Shown here piece after piece: positions 8,549 through 16,068 of a DNA stretch of 36,257 nt. Location of the stretch: NCBI GenBank assembly GCA_946548065.1, contig CAMNPM010000024.1, positions 1 to 36,257 of the forward strand, written 5' to 3'. The number at the start of each line of letters is the position of its first letter. Positions within the stretch are counted from its first letter, which is position 1. This stretch comes from an uncultured Prevotella sp. Lineage in GTDB: Bacteria; Bacteroidota; Bacteroidia; Bacteroidales; Bacteroidaceae. A model generated the notes under the pieces. The model made no database searches, was not told the DNA's origin, and saw nothing but the letters and a program-made list of their open reading frames with translations. Position numbers and translations under genes: made by a program.

Positions 8549-9670
8549 ATGATAACACAAGACCAGTTAAAAAACATACTCGACCGTGCAGACGCACTGT
8601 ACAAGTATCTGAAGATTGACGAGAAGAAGATAGAATACGAAGAGGAAGACCTTCGCACACAGGCTCCCGACTTCTGGGAAGACCAGAAGCGTGCCGAGGA
8701 GCAGATGAAGAAGGTGAAGTCCATCAAGAAGTGGCTCGACGACTATCAGAACGTACGTACTGCTGCCGACGAGCTGCAGCTGGCATACGACTTCTACAAA
8801 GAGGAGATGGTCACCGAGGAGGAGGTGGATGCCGACTATCGTAAGGCCATTGAAGCCATCGAGGCGCTTGAACTCAAGAACATGCTGCGCCAGAAGGAAG
8901 ACCCCATGGATGCAGTTCTGAAGATCAACTCTGGAGCTGGTGGCACCGAGGCTCAGGACTGGGCTGAGATGCTCATGCGTATGTACCAGCGCTGGGCTGA
9001 GGCTCACGGCTATAAGGTCAGCATCTCCAACCTTCAGGATGGCGACGAGGCAGGCATCAAGAGTGTCACCATGCAGATAGAAGGCGGCGAGTATGCCTAT
9101 GGCTATCTCAAGTCGGAGAACGGTGTCCACCGCCTGGTGCGCGTCAGTCCTTATAATGCCCAGGGCAAGCGAATGACCTCGTTTGCCTCCGTATTCGTGT
9201 CGCCGCTGGTCGACGATACCATCGAGGTATATGTCGACCCCGCCAAGTTGTCGTGGGATACCTTCCGCAGCTCTGGTGCCGGTGGACAGAATGTCAACAA
9301 GGTGGAGTCGGGCGTACGTCTGCGCTATTGGTATACCGACCCTGATACCGGTCAGGAGGAAGAGATACTGATTGAGAACACCGAGACGCGCGACCAGCCC
9401 AAGAACAAGGAGCGCGCGATGGCACTGCTGCGTTCGCAGCTCTACGACCGCGCCATGCAGAAGCGCCTTGAGGCCCAGGCTAAGATTGAGGCTGGCAAGA
9501 AGAAGATAGAGTGGGGGTCGCAAATCCGCTCCTATGTCTTCGACGACCGTCGTGTCAAGGATCACCGTACCAACTATCAGACCTCAGATGTCGATGGCGT
9601 GATGGACGGAAAAATCGACGGGTTCATCAAAGCCTACCTCATGGAATTCCCAGTAAACGATGAAGATTAA
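8549..9670 (+). CDS. prfB: Peptide chain release factor 2
   Basis: A 373-residue class I release factor that recognises UGA and UAA and triggers peptide release on the ribosome. The catalytic GGQ is at residues 245-247, inside SSGAGGQNVNKVES. The codon-recognition tripeptide, SPF in E. coli RF2, reads SPY at 200-202 (VRVSPYNAQGKR), a conservative change. The N-terminal domain beginning MITQDQLKNI is typical of RF2 and not RF1. The reading frame is continuous through the region (about codons 18-26) where many prfB genes carry an autoregulatory frameshift at CTT-TGA; here the codons are TAT CTG AAG ATT. Downstream lie a tiny membrane protein and a CYTH protein on the same strand. Confidence 0.96.
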   Translation: MITQDQLKNILDRADALYKYLKIDEKKIEYEEEDLRTQAPDFWEDQKRAEEQMKKVKSIKKWLDDYQNVRTAADELQLAYDFYKEEMVTEEEVDADYRKAIEAIEALELKNMLRQKEDPMDAVLKINSGAGGTEAQDWAEMLMRMYQRWAEAHGYKVSISNLQDGDEAGIKSVTMQIEGGEYAYGYLKSENGVHRLVRVSPYNAQGKRMTSFASVFVSPLVDDTIEVYVDPAKLSWDTFRSSGAGGQNVNKVESGVRLRYWYTDPDTGQEEEILIENTETRDQPKNKERAMALLRSQLYDRAMQKRLEAQAKIEAGKKKIEWGSQIRSYVFDDRRVKDHRTNYQTSDVDGVMDGKIDGFIKAYLMEFPVNDED

Positions 9671-9694
9671 TAGAACCATTTAAATATTACAGCT

Positions 9695-9841
9695 ATGAGT
9701 AAGAACAAAAACAATGCAAAGCGTGAAGCTTATGCCAAGAAACAAGAAGAAGAGGGCAAGAAAATAGTGGGATGGATTTTTGGCGGACTCATCGTCCTCG
9801 CTATCATCTACATGATTTGGACTCTCACAATGATGTCGTAA
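9695..9841 (+). CDS. 48-residue single-span membrane protein, unknown function
   Basis: A short ORF with an ATG at 9695, 24 bp after the prfB stop. The first 23 residues are strongly charged (MSKNKNNAKREAYAKKQEEE), followed by one hydrophobic helix (about 25-44, IVGWIFGGLIVLAIIYMIWTL) and a short tail. The layout suggests a small inner-membrane protein with its charged end in the cytoplasm. Its TAA stop overlaps the ATG of the CYTH gene by one base (TAATG), which argues that it is translated and coupled to that gene. I do not recognise a family. Its small size means an automatic annotation could miss it. Confidence 0.68.
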   Translation: MSKNKNNAKREAYAKKQEEEGKKIVGWIFGGLIVLAIIYMIWTLTMMS

Positions 9842-10314
9842 TGGCTTTCGAGATTGAACGCAAATTCCTCGTGCTTGACTCTTCGTACAAGCACGAGGCT
9901 TTTTCCTCCAGTCACATCCGTCAGGGCTATATCTGTAGCGAGCGTGGCCGTACGGTGCGTGTGCGCATCCGAGATACACGTGCGTACATTACTATTAAAG
10001 GTCCCTCTGCCGATGGCGGACTGTCGCGTTATGAGTTCGAATACGAAATACCTCTCTCCGATGCCGAGACGCTGATGACGCTCTGCCAGCCGGGCATCAT
10101 CGACAAGACCCGCTGGCTGGTAAAGAGCGGCAAGCACACCTTCGAGGTCGATGAGTTTCATGGCGACAACGAAGGTCTTGTGATGGCTGAGGTGGAACTA
10201 TCCTCCGAGGACGAAGCATACCAGCAACCTGCCTTCATCGGGCAAGAGGTCACTGGCGACCGCCGCTACTACAACTCGCAGCTGCGAAGCAATCCCTATC
10301 GCCTGTGGAAGTAG
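9841..10314 (+). CDS. CYTH domain / triphosphate tunnel metalloenzyme
   Basis: A 157-residue protein starting MAFEIERKFLV. The N-terminal E-I-E-R-K (ExExK) motif is the metal- and triphosphate-binding signature of CYTH enzymes such as inorganic triphosphatase and thiamine triphosphatase. Further conserved acidic and basic strands follow: VRVRIRDTRAYITIKG, YEFEYEIP, and FEVDEFHGDNEGLVMAEVEL. The likely reaction is hydrolysis of tripolyphosphate or a nucleoside triphosphate, but the substrate cannot be read from sequence. The frame is open 69 bp further upstream, but the ATG at 9841 gives the canonical start and overlaps the stop of the small membrane protein. Confidence 0.87.
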   Translation: MAFEIERKFLVLDSSYKHEAFSSSHIRQGYICSERGRTVRVRIRDTRAYITIKGPSADGGLSRYEFEYEIPLSDAETLMTLCQPGIIDKTRWLVKSGKHTFEVDEFHGDNEGLVMAEVELSSEDEAYQQPAFIGQEVTGDRRYYNSQLRSNPYRLWK

Positions 10315-10343
10315 GCATCCCTTCCTGCTACTTCGCGTAAGCG

Positions 10344-10751
10344 CTATTGAGTCTTTATCCAGCTATACTTCACCAGCAGTCCGACTGTAGCTCCCAGGGT
10401 GGCCCCTATGGCGTTGGCAGCAAAGTCGAGCCAGTCGCCATTGCGGTGTCCCATCGTGCAGTATTCCTGTATCAGTTCCAGCATCCCGCTCATCAGTATC
10501 GGAGCCAGCCAGCCCCAGAAGGCCAGCTTTTCCCAGTCGACGTGCTGATGGTTGGAAAAATATTCACACCAGATGGTGCAGACCAGCCCGCCATACATCA
10601 CCGTATGGGTCCACTTGTCTATCAGGGCCACATTGTCCAGTGGAGTCTCTGGAAAAAATGGGGTCAACGACAGTATCCATACCATAATAATGCAGAGCAC
10701 TGATAGAGGGTAATGGGTGACAATCTGCTTTATTTTTTTCATTTCCCGCAT
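10344..10751 (-). CDS. VanZ-like family membrane protein
   Basis: A 135-residue membrane protein with four hydrophobic segments. The VanZ-like pattern is visible: SLTPFFP near the first segment, a polar DKWTHTVMYGGL (Lys/His facing the membrane), a central GMLELIQEYCTMGHRNGDWLDFAANAIGA (quoted to show the conserved E, Q, D and N), and a C-terminal helix. VanZ is known for low-level teicoplanin resistance in enterococci, but most members have unknown roles. ATG at 10751 is chosen because the longer reading starts inside the promoter box at 10762-10769; an ATG at 10742 is also possible. It is monocistronic and divergent from the NSS transporters. Confidence 0.82.
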   Translation of the reverse strand: MREMKKIKQIVTHYPLSVLCIIMVWILSLTPFFPETPLDNVALIDKWTHTVMYGGLVCTIWCEYFSNHQHVDWEKLAFWGWLAPILMSGMLELIQEYCTMGHRNGDWLDFAANAIGATLGATVGLLVKYSWIKTQ

Positions 10752-10761
10752 TATTTTGATG

Positions 10762-10769
10762 CAAATATA
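10762..10769 (-). promoter_or_regulatory. -7 promoter box for the VanZ-like gene
   Basis: The minus strand reads TATATTTG, matching TAnnTTTG, 10 bp before the ATG at 10751. I do not see a convincing -33 TTTG at the usual distance, so this is weaker than the others. Confidence 0.5.
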
Positions 10770-10813
10770 ACAAATTTCTTTCAACTCTGTGCAGAAATTC
10801 TAAACTTTTTAAT

Positions 10814-10821
10814 TACTTTTG
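10814..10821 (+). promoter_or_regulatory. -7 promoter box for the NSS transporter operon
   Basis: TACTTTTG is a full match to the Bacteroidetes -7 consensus, about 20 bp before the ATG at 10842. No clear -33 TTTG is present at 19-20 bp upstream. Confidence 0.6.
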
Positions 10822-10841
10822 CATTCGTAAAACGACTAGAA

Positions 10842-12212
10842 ATGGAAATGGCAAAATTGGAAAGGGCGAAATTTGGGAGCCGTTTGGGTGTTATCCTGGC
10901 TACTGCTGGTTCTGCTGTTGGCTTGGGCAACGTGTGGCGCTTTCCCTACATGACAGGCGAGAATGGCGGAGCAGTATTCATCATGATCTACATTCTCTGC
11001 GTACTGCTGCTGGGCATTCCCTGCATGATTAGCGAGTTTATCATCGGTCGTCACGGTAGGGCCAATACAGCCCGTGCCTTCACCAAGATGGCTGGGGGCA
11101 GTGCCTGGTCGGCTATTGGCTACATGGGTGTGCTGACGGGTTTCCTTATTACGGGCTATTATGCCGTGGTGTCGGGCTGGTGCCTGCAGTACATCTGGGC
11201 ATCGCTCATCGGACACATGCAGGGCTCGCCAGAGTATTTCCAGACTTATTTCGTCCAGCTGTCCAGTGACCCCGTGAAGCCCGTACTCTGGACTTGCATC
11301 ATCCTGGGCATCACCTATCTCATCATCGAGCATGGTGTACGCGACGGCATTGAGCGGGCTTCCAAGCTCATGATGCCAACCCTCTTCCTCCTGCTGCTCA
11401 TCATCGTGGGTGCATCGTGCATGCTGCCAAATGCCGACAAGGGTATTGAGTTCCTGTTCAAGCCCGACTTCTCCAAGATTACCGGCGATGTGTTCCTCGC
11501 TGCCCTCGGACAGGCGTTCTATTCCATGAGCATCGCTATGGGTTGTCTGTGTACCTATGCCAGCTATTTCTCCAAGAATACCAACATCACCCAGTCGGCT
11601 GCCGAAATCGGAATCATCGATGCCGTCGTGGCCATCCTCGCCGGACTGATGATCTTCCCTGCGGCCTTCAGCGTTGGGGTAAGTCCAGACAGCGGCCCCT
11701 CGCTCATCTTCATCACGCTGCCCAACGTATTCACCCAGGCCTTTGCCACTATGCCCGCCGTGGGTTATGTCATCTGCCTGTTGTTCTTTGTTCTCCTGTC
11801 GCTGGCTGCACTCACCTCACTGATGTCGCTCCACGAGGTGTCCACGGCCTTCTTCCAGGAAGAGCTTGTCATCACGCGCAAGAAAGCGGCACTCATCGTC
11901 ACCGTCTCCACTGCCGTCATCGGAGCCTTTTGCTCGCTGTCGCTGGGGGCTGTCGACGGCATGTCGTTCTTCGGAAAGACCCTCTTCGACTGGTTCGACT
12001 TCGTCACCGGCCAGATATTCCTCCCCATCGTGGGCTTCCTTACATGTGTCTTTATCGGCTGGGCCGTACCTCATAAGATGGTTCGCGACGAGTTTACCAA
12101 CTGGGGTACCCTCCGCGGACGCTTCTTCCACCTCTACATCTTCCTGGTGAAGTATGTCTGTCCGCTTGCCATTCTCTTTATTTTCCTCCATCAATTAGGA
12201 TTGCTCAAATGA
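10842..12212 (+). CDS. Sodium-dependent transporter, NSS/SLC6 family (first paralogue)
   Basis: A 456-residue polytopic membrane protein with about 11-12 hydrophobic segments, the size of bacterial LeuT-fold amino acid:Na+ symporters. The unwound TM1 signature is clear: GSAVGLGNVWRFPYM, whose Asn and main chain bind sodium and substrate in LeuT. The TM6 region reads YSMSIAMGCLCTYASYF, and VSPDSGPSLIFITLPNVF is a conserved loop. The substrate is probably an amino acid or amine (family knowledge) but is not resolvable here. The frame extends back to 10713, but those codons span the promoter; ATG at 10842 (or the in-frame ATG at 10848) fits. The 3' end overlaps the second NSS gene by 4 bp. Confidence 0.92.
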   Translation: MEMAKLERAKFGSRLGVILATAGSAVGLGNVWRFPYMTGENGGAVFIMIYILCVLLLGIPCMISEFIIGRHGRANTARAFTKMAGGSAWSAIGYMGVLTGFLITGYYAVVSGWCLQYIWASLIGHMQGSPEYFQTYFVQLSSDPVKPVLWTCIILGITYLIIEHGVRDGIERASKLMMPTLFLLLLIIVGASCMLPNADKGIEFLFKPDFSKITGDVFLAALGQAFYSMSIAMGCLCTYASYFSKNTNITQSAAEIGIIDAVVAILAGLMIFPAAFSVGVSPDSGPSLIFITLPNVFTQAFATMPAVGYVICLLFFVLLSLAALTSLMSLHEVSTAFFQEELVITRKKAALIVTVSTAVIGAFCSLSLGAVDGMSFFGKTLFDWFDFVTGQIFLPIVGFLTCVFIGWAVPHKMVRDEFTNWGTLRGRFFHLYIFLVKYVCPLAILFIFLHQLGLLK

Positions 12213-13564
12213 ACGACAGAGGCAGTTTTGGCAGTAAGATAGGCATCGTCCTCGCTACGGCTGGCTCTGCCGTTGGTCTGGGCAATGTGTGGCGCTTCCC
12301 CTATATGGCGGGCGAGAACGGAGGGGCTGCCTTCATCCTGCTCTATTTCGCCTGCATCCTGGTGCTCGGTGTGCCAGGCATGCTCAGCGAGTTCATTGTA
12401 GGCCGTCATGCCCAGGCCAATGCTGCACGAGCCTACGACAAGCTGTCGGGCGGAAGGTCCTGGAAACTTGTGGGCTATCTAGGCATCCTCACCTCTACGC
12501 TCATCCTTGGCTTCTATGCCGTGGTGGCGGGCTGGTGCCTGCAGTATCTGTATGCCTCGCTGGCAGGACAGGTCAGCGGCGATGCCGACTATGTCAAGAA
12601 TTACTTCATTGCCTTCTCCAGCCATCCCTTGAAACCCGTGCTCTGGGGTGTGGGCTTCGTGCTCATCACCCACCTCGTTGTGGTGCGTGGCGTACGCAGC
12701 GGCATCGAGCGAGCCTCCAAGCTCCTTATGCCCGTCCTGCTCTTGCTGCTTGTCATTATCGTCATAGCGTCTTGCATGCTCCCGGGCGCAACGGCGGGCA
12801 TCGAGTTTCTGTTCTATCCCGACTTCTCGAAGGTCAGCAGCCGCGTGATGCTCGAAGCACTCGGCCAGGCGTTCTTCTCGCTGTCATTAGGCACTGCCTG
12901 CCTGTGTACCTATGCCAGCTATTTCGCCAAGCATACCAACCTGTTGTACTCTGCCGGACAGATAGCCTTTCTCGACACGCTGATAGCCATTCTTGCCGGG
13001 CTCATGATTTTCCCCGCAGCAGCCTCTGTAGGGGTTAGTCCCGACAGCGGCCCGTCGCTCGTCTTCATCACGCTGCCCAACGTGTTTACCCAGGCTTTTG
13101 CCTCCATGCCCGCCGTAGGCTATGTCGTCAGCGTCATGTTCTACGCCCTCCTCGTCTTTGCTGCCCTTACCAGCACTATTTCGATGCACGAGATAGGCAC
13201 CGCCTTCTTCACCGAGGAGTTCCACCTGCCGCGCAGCAAGTCGGCCTGGATTCTCACCACTGTCGCTTCCGTCCTGTGCCTGTTGTGCGCCCTCTCTGTC
13301 GGAGCTAAGCCTGAGCTACAGCTCTTCGGGATGTCGCTGATGGACTTCTTCGACCAGCTCACCGCCAACATCATGCTGCCCTTGGGGGGCATGCTCACCT
13401 GCTTGTTCGTTGGCTGGTATATTCCCCGTCAGCTTGTTCGCGACGAGTTCACCAACGGCGGCACCCTCAGTGCGCGGCTGTTTCCCGTCTATCTCTTTGC
13501 CGTCCGCTATGTCTGCCCGCTCTGCATTCTGCTTGTCTTCCTCCATCAGCTGGGCATTATATGA
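12209..13564 (+). CDS. Sodium-dependent transporter, NSS/SLC6 family (second paralogue)
   Basis: A 451-residue NSS symporter clearly paralogous to the gene just upstream. More than half of the aligned residues look identical by eye, including GSAVGLGNVWRFPYM, the TM6 segment ending CLCTYASYF, VSPDSGPSLVFITLPNVF and a C-terminal FLHQLG. The start overlaps the stop of the first paralogue by 4 bp (ATGA), and its own stop overlaps the helix-hairpin-helix gene in the same way, so the three genes form one tightly coupled unit. Differences in the middle of TM6 (FSLSLGTACLC here, YSMSIAMGCLC upstream) suggest different substrates. It arose by tandem duplication (inference). Confidence 0.92.
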   Translation: MNDRGSFGSKIGIVLATAGSAVGLGNVWRFPYMAGENGGAAFILLYFACILVLGVPGMLSEFIVGRHAQANAARAYDKLSGGRSWKLVGYLGILTSTLILGFYAVVAGWCLQYLYASLAGQVSGDADYVKNYFIAFSSHPLKPVLWGVGFVLITHLVVVRGVRSGIERASKLLMPVLLLLLVIIVIASCMLPGATAGIEFLFYPDFSKVSSRVMLEALGQAFFSLSLGTACLCTYASYFAKHTNLLYSAGQIAFLDTLIAILAGLMIFPAAASVGVSPDSGPSLVFITLPNVFTQAFASMPAVGYVVSVMFYALLVFAALTSTISMHEIGTAFFTEEFHLPRSKSAWILTTVASVLCLLCALSVGAKPELQLFGMSLMDFFDQLTANIMLPLGGMLTCLFVGWYIPRQLVRDEFTNGGTLSARLFPVYLFAVRYVCPLCILLVFLHQLGII

Positions 13565-14430
13565 ACCGCAACGACCGTCGCATCGCATTCGCCGCAGTCC
13601 TCGTCGGAACCCTGGCACTGATAGGCATCAGACTGATAGATACTGTGGCTCCAGAGTCCGACGGACACTCCAGGCGCACTACCGCCGCTAAGACTCATCG
13701 TTCCTCCTGGCAATACGCTGTTCAGACACAGGCTCCCGAGCGGTTTCCCTTCGATCCCAACACGGCCGACTCCACCCAACTGCTCCGCCTGGGACTTCAG
13801 CCCTGGCAAGTGCGTAACATCTATAAATACCGCGCCCACGGAGGAATATACCGTAAGAAGGAGGACTTTGCACGACTCTATGGACTCACCGTCAAGCAGT
13901 ATCGCGAGCTTGAACCCTATATCCGTATCTCTGCCGATTACCTGCCTGCCTCTACGATCGTCAGGAGCAGCGGTCTCCGGGCTGCTAATGACACACAGCA
14001 CATCCAGCGCGACACCCTGCGCTATCCCGTCAAGCTGAAAGACGACGAGCAGATAGTGCTCAATACTGCCGATACAGCCACACTGCGTCGTGTGCCAGGC
14101 ATTGGCAACTATTATGCCCGCGAGATTCTCCGTCACGGACAGTGGCTCGGGGGCTATGTCAGCATCGACCAGCTCGACGAGATTGAGGGCTTTCCACAGG
14201 AGGCCAAGAAGTACTTCACCATTGTGTCGCCCCATCCGCAGAAACTCAACCTGAACCGCCTGACCCTCCAGCAGCTGCGCCGCCATCCCTACATCAACTA
14301 TTATCAGGCCAAAGCTATCACCGACTATCGCCGCCTGCACGGCCGCATCAACAGCCTGCAGGACCTCCGCCTCTCACGCGACTTTCCCCCTGAGGCCATC
14401 CGCCGCCTGGAACCCTATGTGGAGTTCTGA
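13561..14430 (+). CDS. Membrane-anchored triple helix-hairpin-helix (ComEA-like) protein
   Basis: A 289-residue protein with one N-terminal membrane segment (about 8-26) and three helix-hairpin-helix-type modules: about 64-120 (FDPNTADSTQLLRLGL), about 166-220 (LNTADTATLRRVPGIGNYYA, the best match to the ComEA HhH pattern) and about 228-288 (LNLNRLTLQQLRRHPYINYY). HhH motifs bind the DNA backbone non-specifically. In ComEA an anchored HhH domain captures incoming DNA during transformation; with three modules and only one canonical GIG hairpin, the role here could instead be structural. It is coupled by ATGA overlap to the NSS transporter, an unexplained pairing. No other competence genes are in the window. 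Confidence 0.82.
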   Translation: MNRNDRRIAFAAVLVGTLALIGIRLIDTVAPESDGHSRRTTAAKTHRSSWQYAVQTQAPERFPFDPNTADSTQLLRLGLQPWQVRNIYKYRAHGGIYRKKEDFARLYGLTVKQYRELEPYIRISADYLPASTIVRSSGLRAANDTQHIQRDTLRYPVKLKDDEQIVLNTADTATLRRVPGIGNYYAREILRHGQWLGGYVSIDQLDEIEGFPQEAKKYFTIVSPHPQKLNLNRLTLQQLRRHPYINYYQAKAITDYRRLHGRINSLQDLRLSRDFPPEAIRRLEPYVEF

Positions 14431-14495
14431 CCTCTTTTCTTGACTTCGTCGATTTGAGCTAACTCATTTTTTGTGGTGTCTATTTGGCTATTTTC

Positions 14496-14526
14496 TTTGT
14501 GGTTCCAGTTTTTTTGATTACTTTTG
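14496..14526 (+). promoter_or_regulatory. Bacteroidetes-type promoter for the GltD-like gene
   Basis: TTTG at 14496-14499 and TACTTTTG at 14519-14526 are separated by 19 bp. The leader would be about 95 nt if translation starts at 14627, or about 25 nt if it starts at the in-frame ATG at 14558. I see no terminator between 14431 and 14496. Confidence 0.7.
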
Positions 14527-14626
14527 CAGTGGAAACCCCAGGGCATGGTCGCGATGAATGAAAAGGCCAACTCGTTTCTGGAGGAATCGCGTACCCTATT
14601 TGCCTAAGCGAAGAACTGATAATGCT

Positions 14627-16003
14627 ATGAGATTTAAAGAAGAAATCAACGAGAGCTATACGATGGCCGAAGCCATCAAGGAGGCACAGCGCTGTCTGCA
14701 TTGCAAGGTGCCTCAGTGTAAAAAGGGCTGCCCCATCAGCAACGATATTCCCGACTGGATACACGAGCTGAAGAAGGGCAACATGGGCAATGCCATCAGC
14801 ATTATTCGTGCCAAGAGCAACCTGCCTGCGGTATGCGGCCGCGTCTGCGCCCATGAGAAGCAGTGCGAGGGCAACTGTGTGCTGGGCAAGAAGGGTCAGG
14901 CGGTCAACATCGGCAAGCTGGAACGCTTTGTGGCCGACTTCGACTCGGACAACGAGCTGACGCATGAGGACATTGTGGAGAAGACGCGTGGCAAGGTGGC
15001 GGTGATTGGGGCCGGTCCTTCGGGCATCACGGTGGCTGGCGACCTGGCTCGCGAGGGCTTTGCCGTCGAGATATTCGAGATGGAGGCCCAGTGCGGCGGT
15101 GTGCTGCGCTATGGCATTCCCGAATACCGGCTGCCCAAGGAGGTTGTGGCTCGCGAGATACGTTATATCGAGAAGATGGGTGTGGTGATTCACCGCAATA
15201 CCCACGTAGGCGTGGAGATTACCGTCGACAGCATGTTTGCCCAAGGCTTCGATGCCGTCTTCATTGGCACGGGCCTGAGCAAGCCCAAGTCGCTGGAGAT
15301 CCCCATCTGGCAGGACGGCCGCTGCATCTCAGAAGGCGAGAACGGCACGAAGTGCAGCGACTTGAAGCGTATTCGCCTGGCCACCCACTTTCTGCGTCGG
15401 GTGGAGTTGATTAGCGAAGGGTTCATGCAGCGCAACGAGCTACCCGTTGACCCAGGAGCCCGCGTCTATGTCATCGGCTGCGGCAATACGGCTATGGATG
15501 CCTCGCGCACGGCATTGCGTATAGGGGCATCGAGGGTAGACGTGATATATAATAAAGGTATTGACACCATGTCGGCCCTGCGCGCAGAATATGATGACGC
15601 GGTGAAGGAGGGGGTGCAGTTCAACTGGTGGAGCAGCATTACGGAGATTCACGTTGACGACCAGCTGGACATTACCGAGATAGTGCTTGAGACCGCTGAG
15701 CCCGACAAGGAACCTGTGCGCCAGACACTGCCTGCCAGCAATATTATCTTCGCCATCGGAGCCACACCGGCTACCAAGATAGTGCGCACCACCTCAGGGC
15801 TGCAGAACGACGAGCACCACTTCCTCATCACGCGTGACATCCCCTATGGCATGACCACCCGCAAGGGAGTCTTTGCCGGTGGCGATGTGGTGGGCCGTCA
15901 GGCTACTGTGGTGCATGCCATGCAAGATGCCAAAAAGGTGGCGCAGGGCATTGCCCAGTATGTGGACGCCATCAAGCTGATGAAGCTTATCAACATGGAC
16001 TGA
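14627..16003 (+). CDS. GltD-like NAD(P)-dependent FAD/Fe-S oxidoreductase
   Basis: A 458-residue protein of the glutamate synthase small-subunit family. The N terminus carries two cysteine clusters for [4Fe-4S] centres: C-x2-C-x4-C-x3-C at 23-35 (CLHCKVPQCKKGC) and C70, C74, C80, C84 (CGRVCAHEKQCEGNC). An FAD-binding GAGPSG lies at 128-133, a second Rossmann motif VIGCGNTAMDA near 282, and the FAD-closing GVFAGGDVV near the end. It could be the small subunit of glutamate synthase, a stand-alone GltA-type enzyme, or the large subunit of NfnAB-type ferredoxin:NADP oxidoreductase. No GltB or NfnA partner is encoded nearby. The frame is open from an ATG at 14558, but family similarity begins at 14627 (MRFKEEINESYT). 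Confidence 0.85.
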   Translation: MRFKEEINESYTMAEAIKEAQRCLHCKVPQCKKGCPISNDIPDWIHELKKGNMGNAISIIRAKSNLPAVCGRVCAHEKQCEGNCVLGKKGQAVNIGKLERFVADFDSDNELTHEDIVEKTRGKVAVIGAGPSGITVAGDLAREGFAVEIFEMEAQCGGVLRYGIPEYRLPKEVVAREIRYIEKMGVVIHRNTHVGVEITVDSMFAQGFDAVFIGTGLSKPKSLEIPIWQDGRCISEGENGTKCSDLKRIRLATHFLRRVELISEGFMQRNELPVDPGARVYVIGCGNTAMDASRTALRIGASRVDVIYNKGIDTMSALRAEYDDAVKEGVQFNWWSSITEIHVDDQLDITEIVLETAEPDKEPVRQTLPASNIIFAIGATPATKIVRTTSGLQNDEHHFLITRDIPYGMTTRKGVFAGGDVVGRQATVVHAMQDAKKVAQGIAQYVDAIKLMKLINMD

Positions 16004-16068
16004 CATGGGGATTGGAATAAGTAGGCCGCCTATAATAGCTGGCCCGATACCGCCCTACGGTTGTTCGG

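Noticed and set aside
9772..9840. Longer N terminus for the CYTH protein
   Set aside because: The extra codons overlap the small membrane protein in another frame, and CYTH proteins begin right at the ExExK strand, which the ATG at 9841 supplies.
10713..10841. Longer N terminus for the first NSS transporter
   Set aside because: The extra 43 codons cover the VanZ start, the divergent promoters and the -7 box; the conserved family N terminus begins at the ATG at 10842.
16004..16068. Terminator between the convergent GltD-like and AsmA-like genes
   Set aside because: Only 4-5 bp arms (GGCC/GGCC, GTAGG/CCTAC) could be found in this 65-bp gap, with no T-run on either side.
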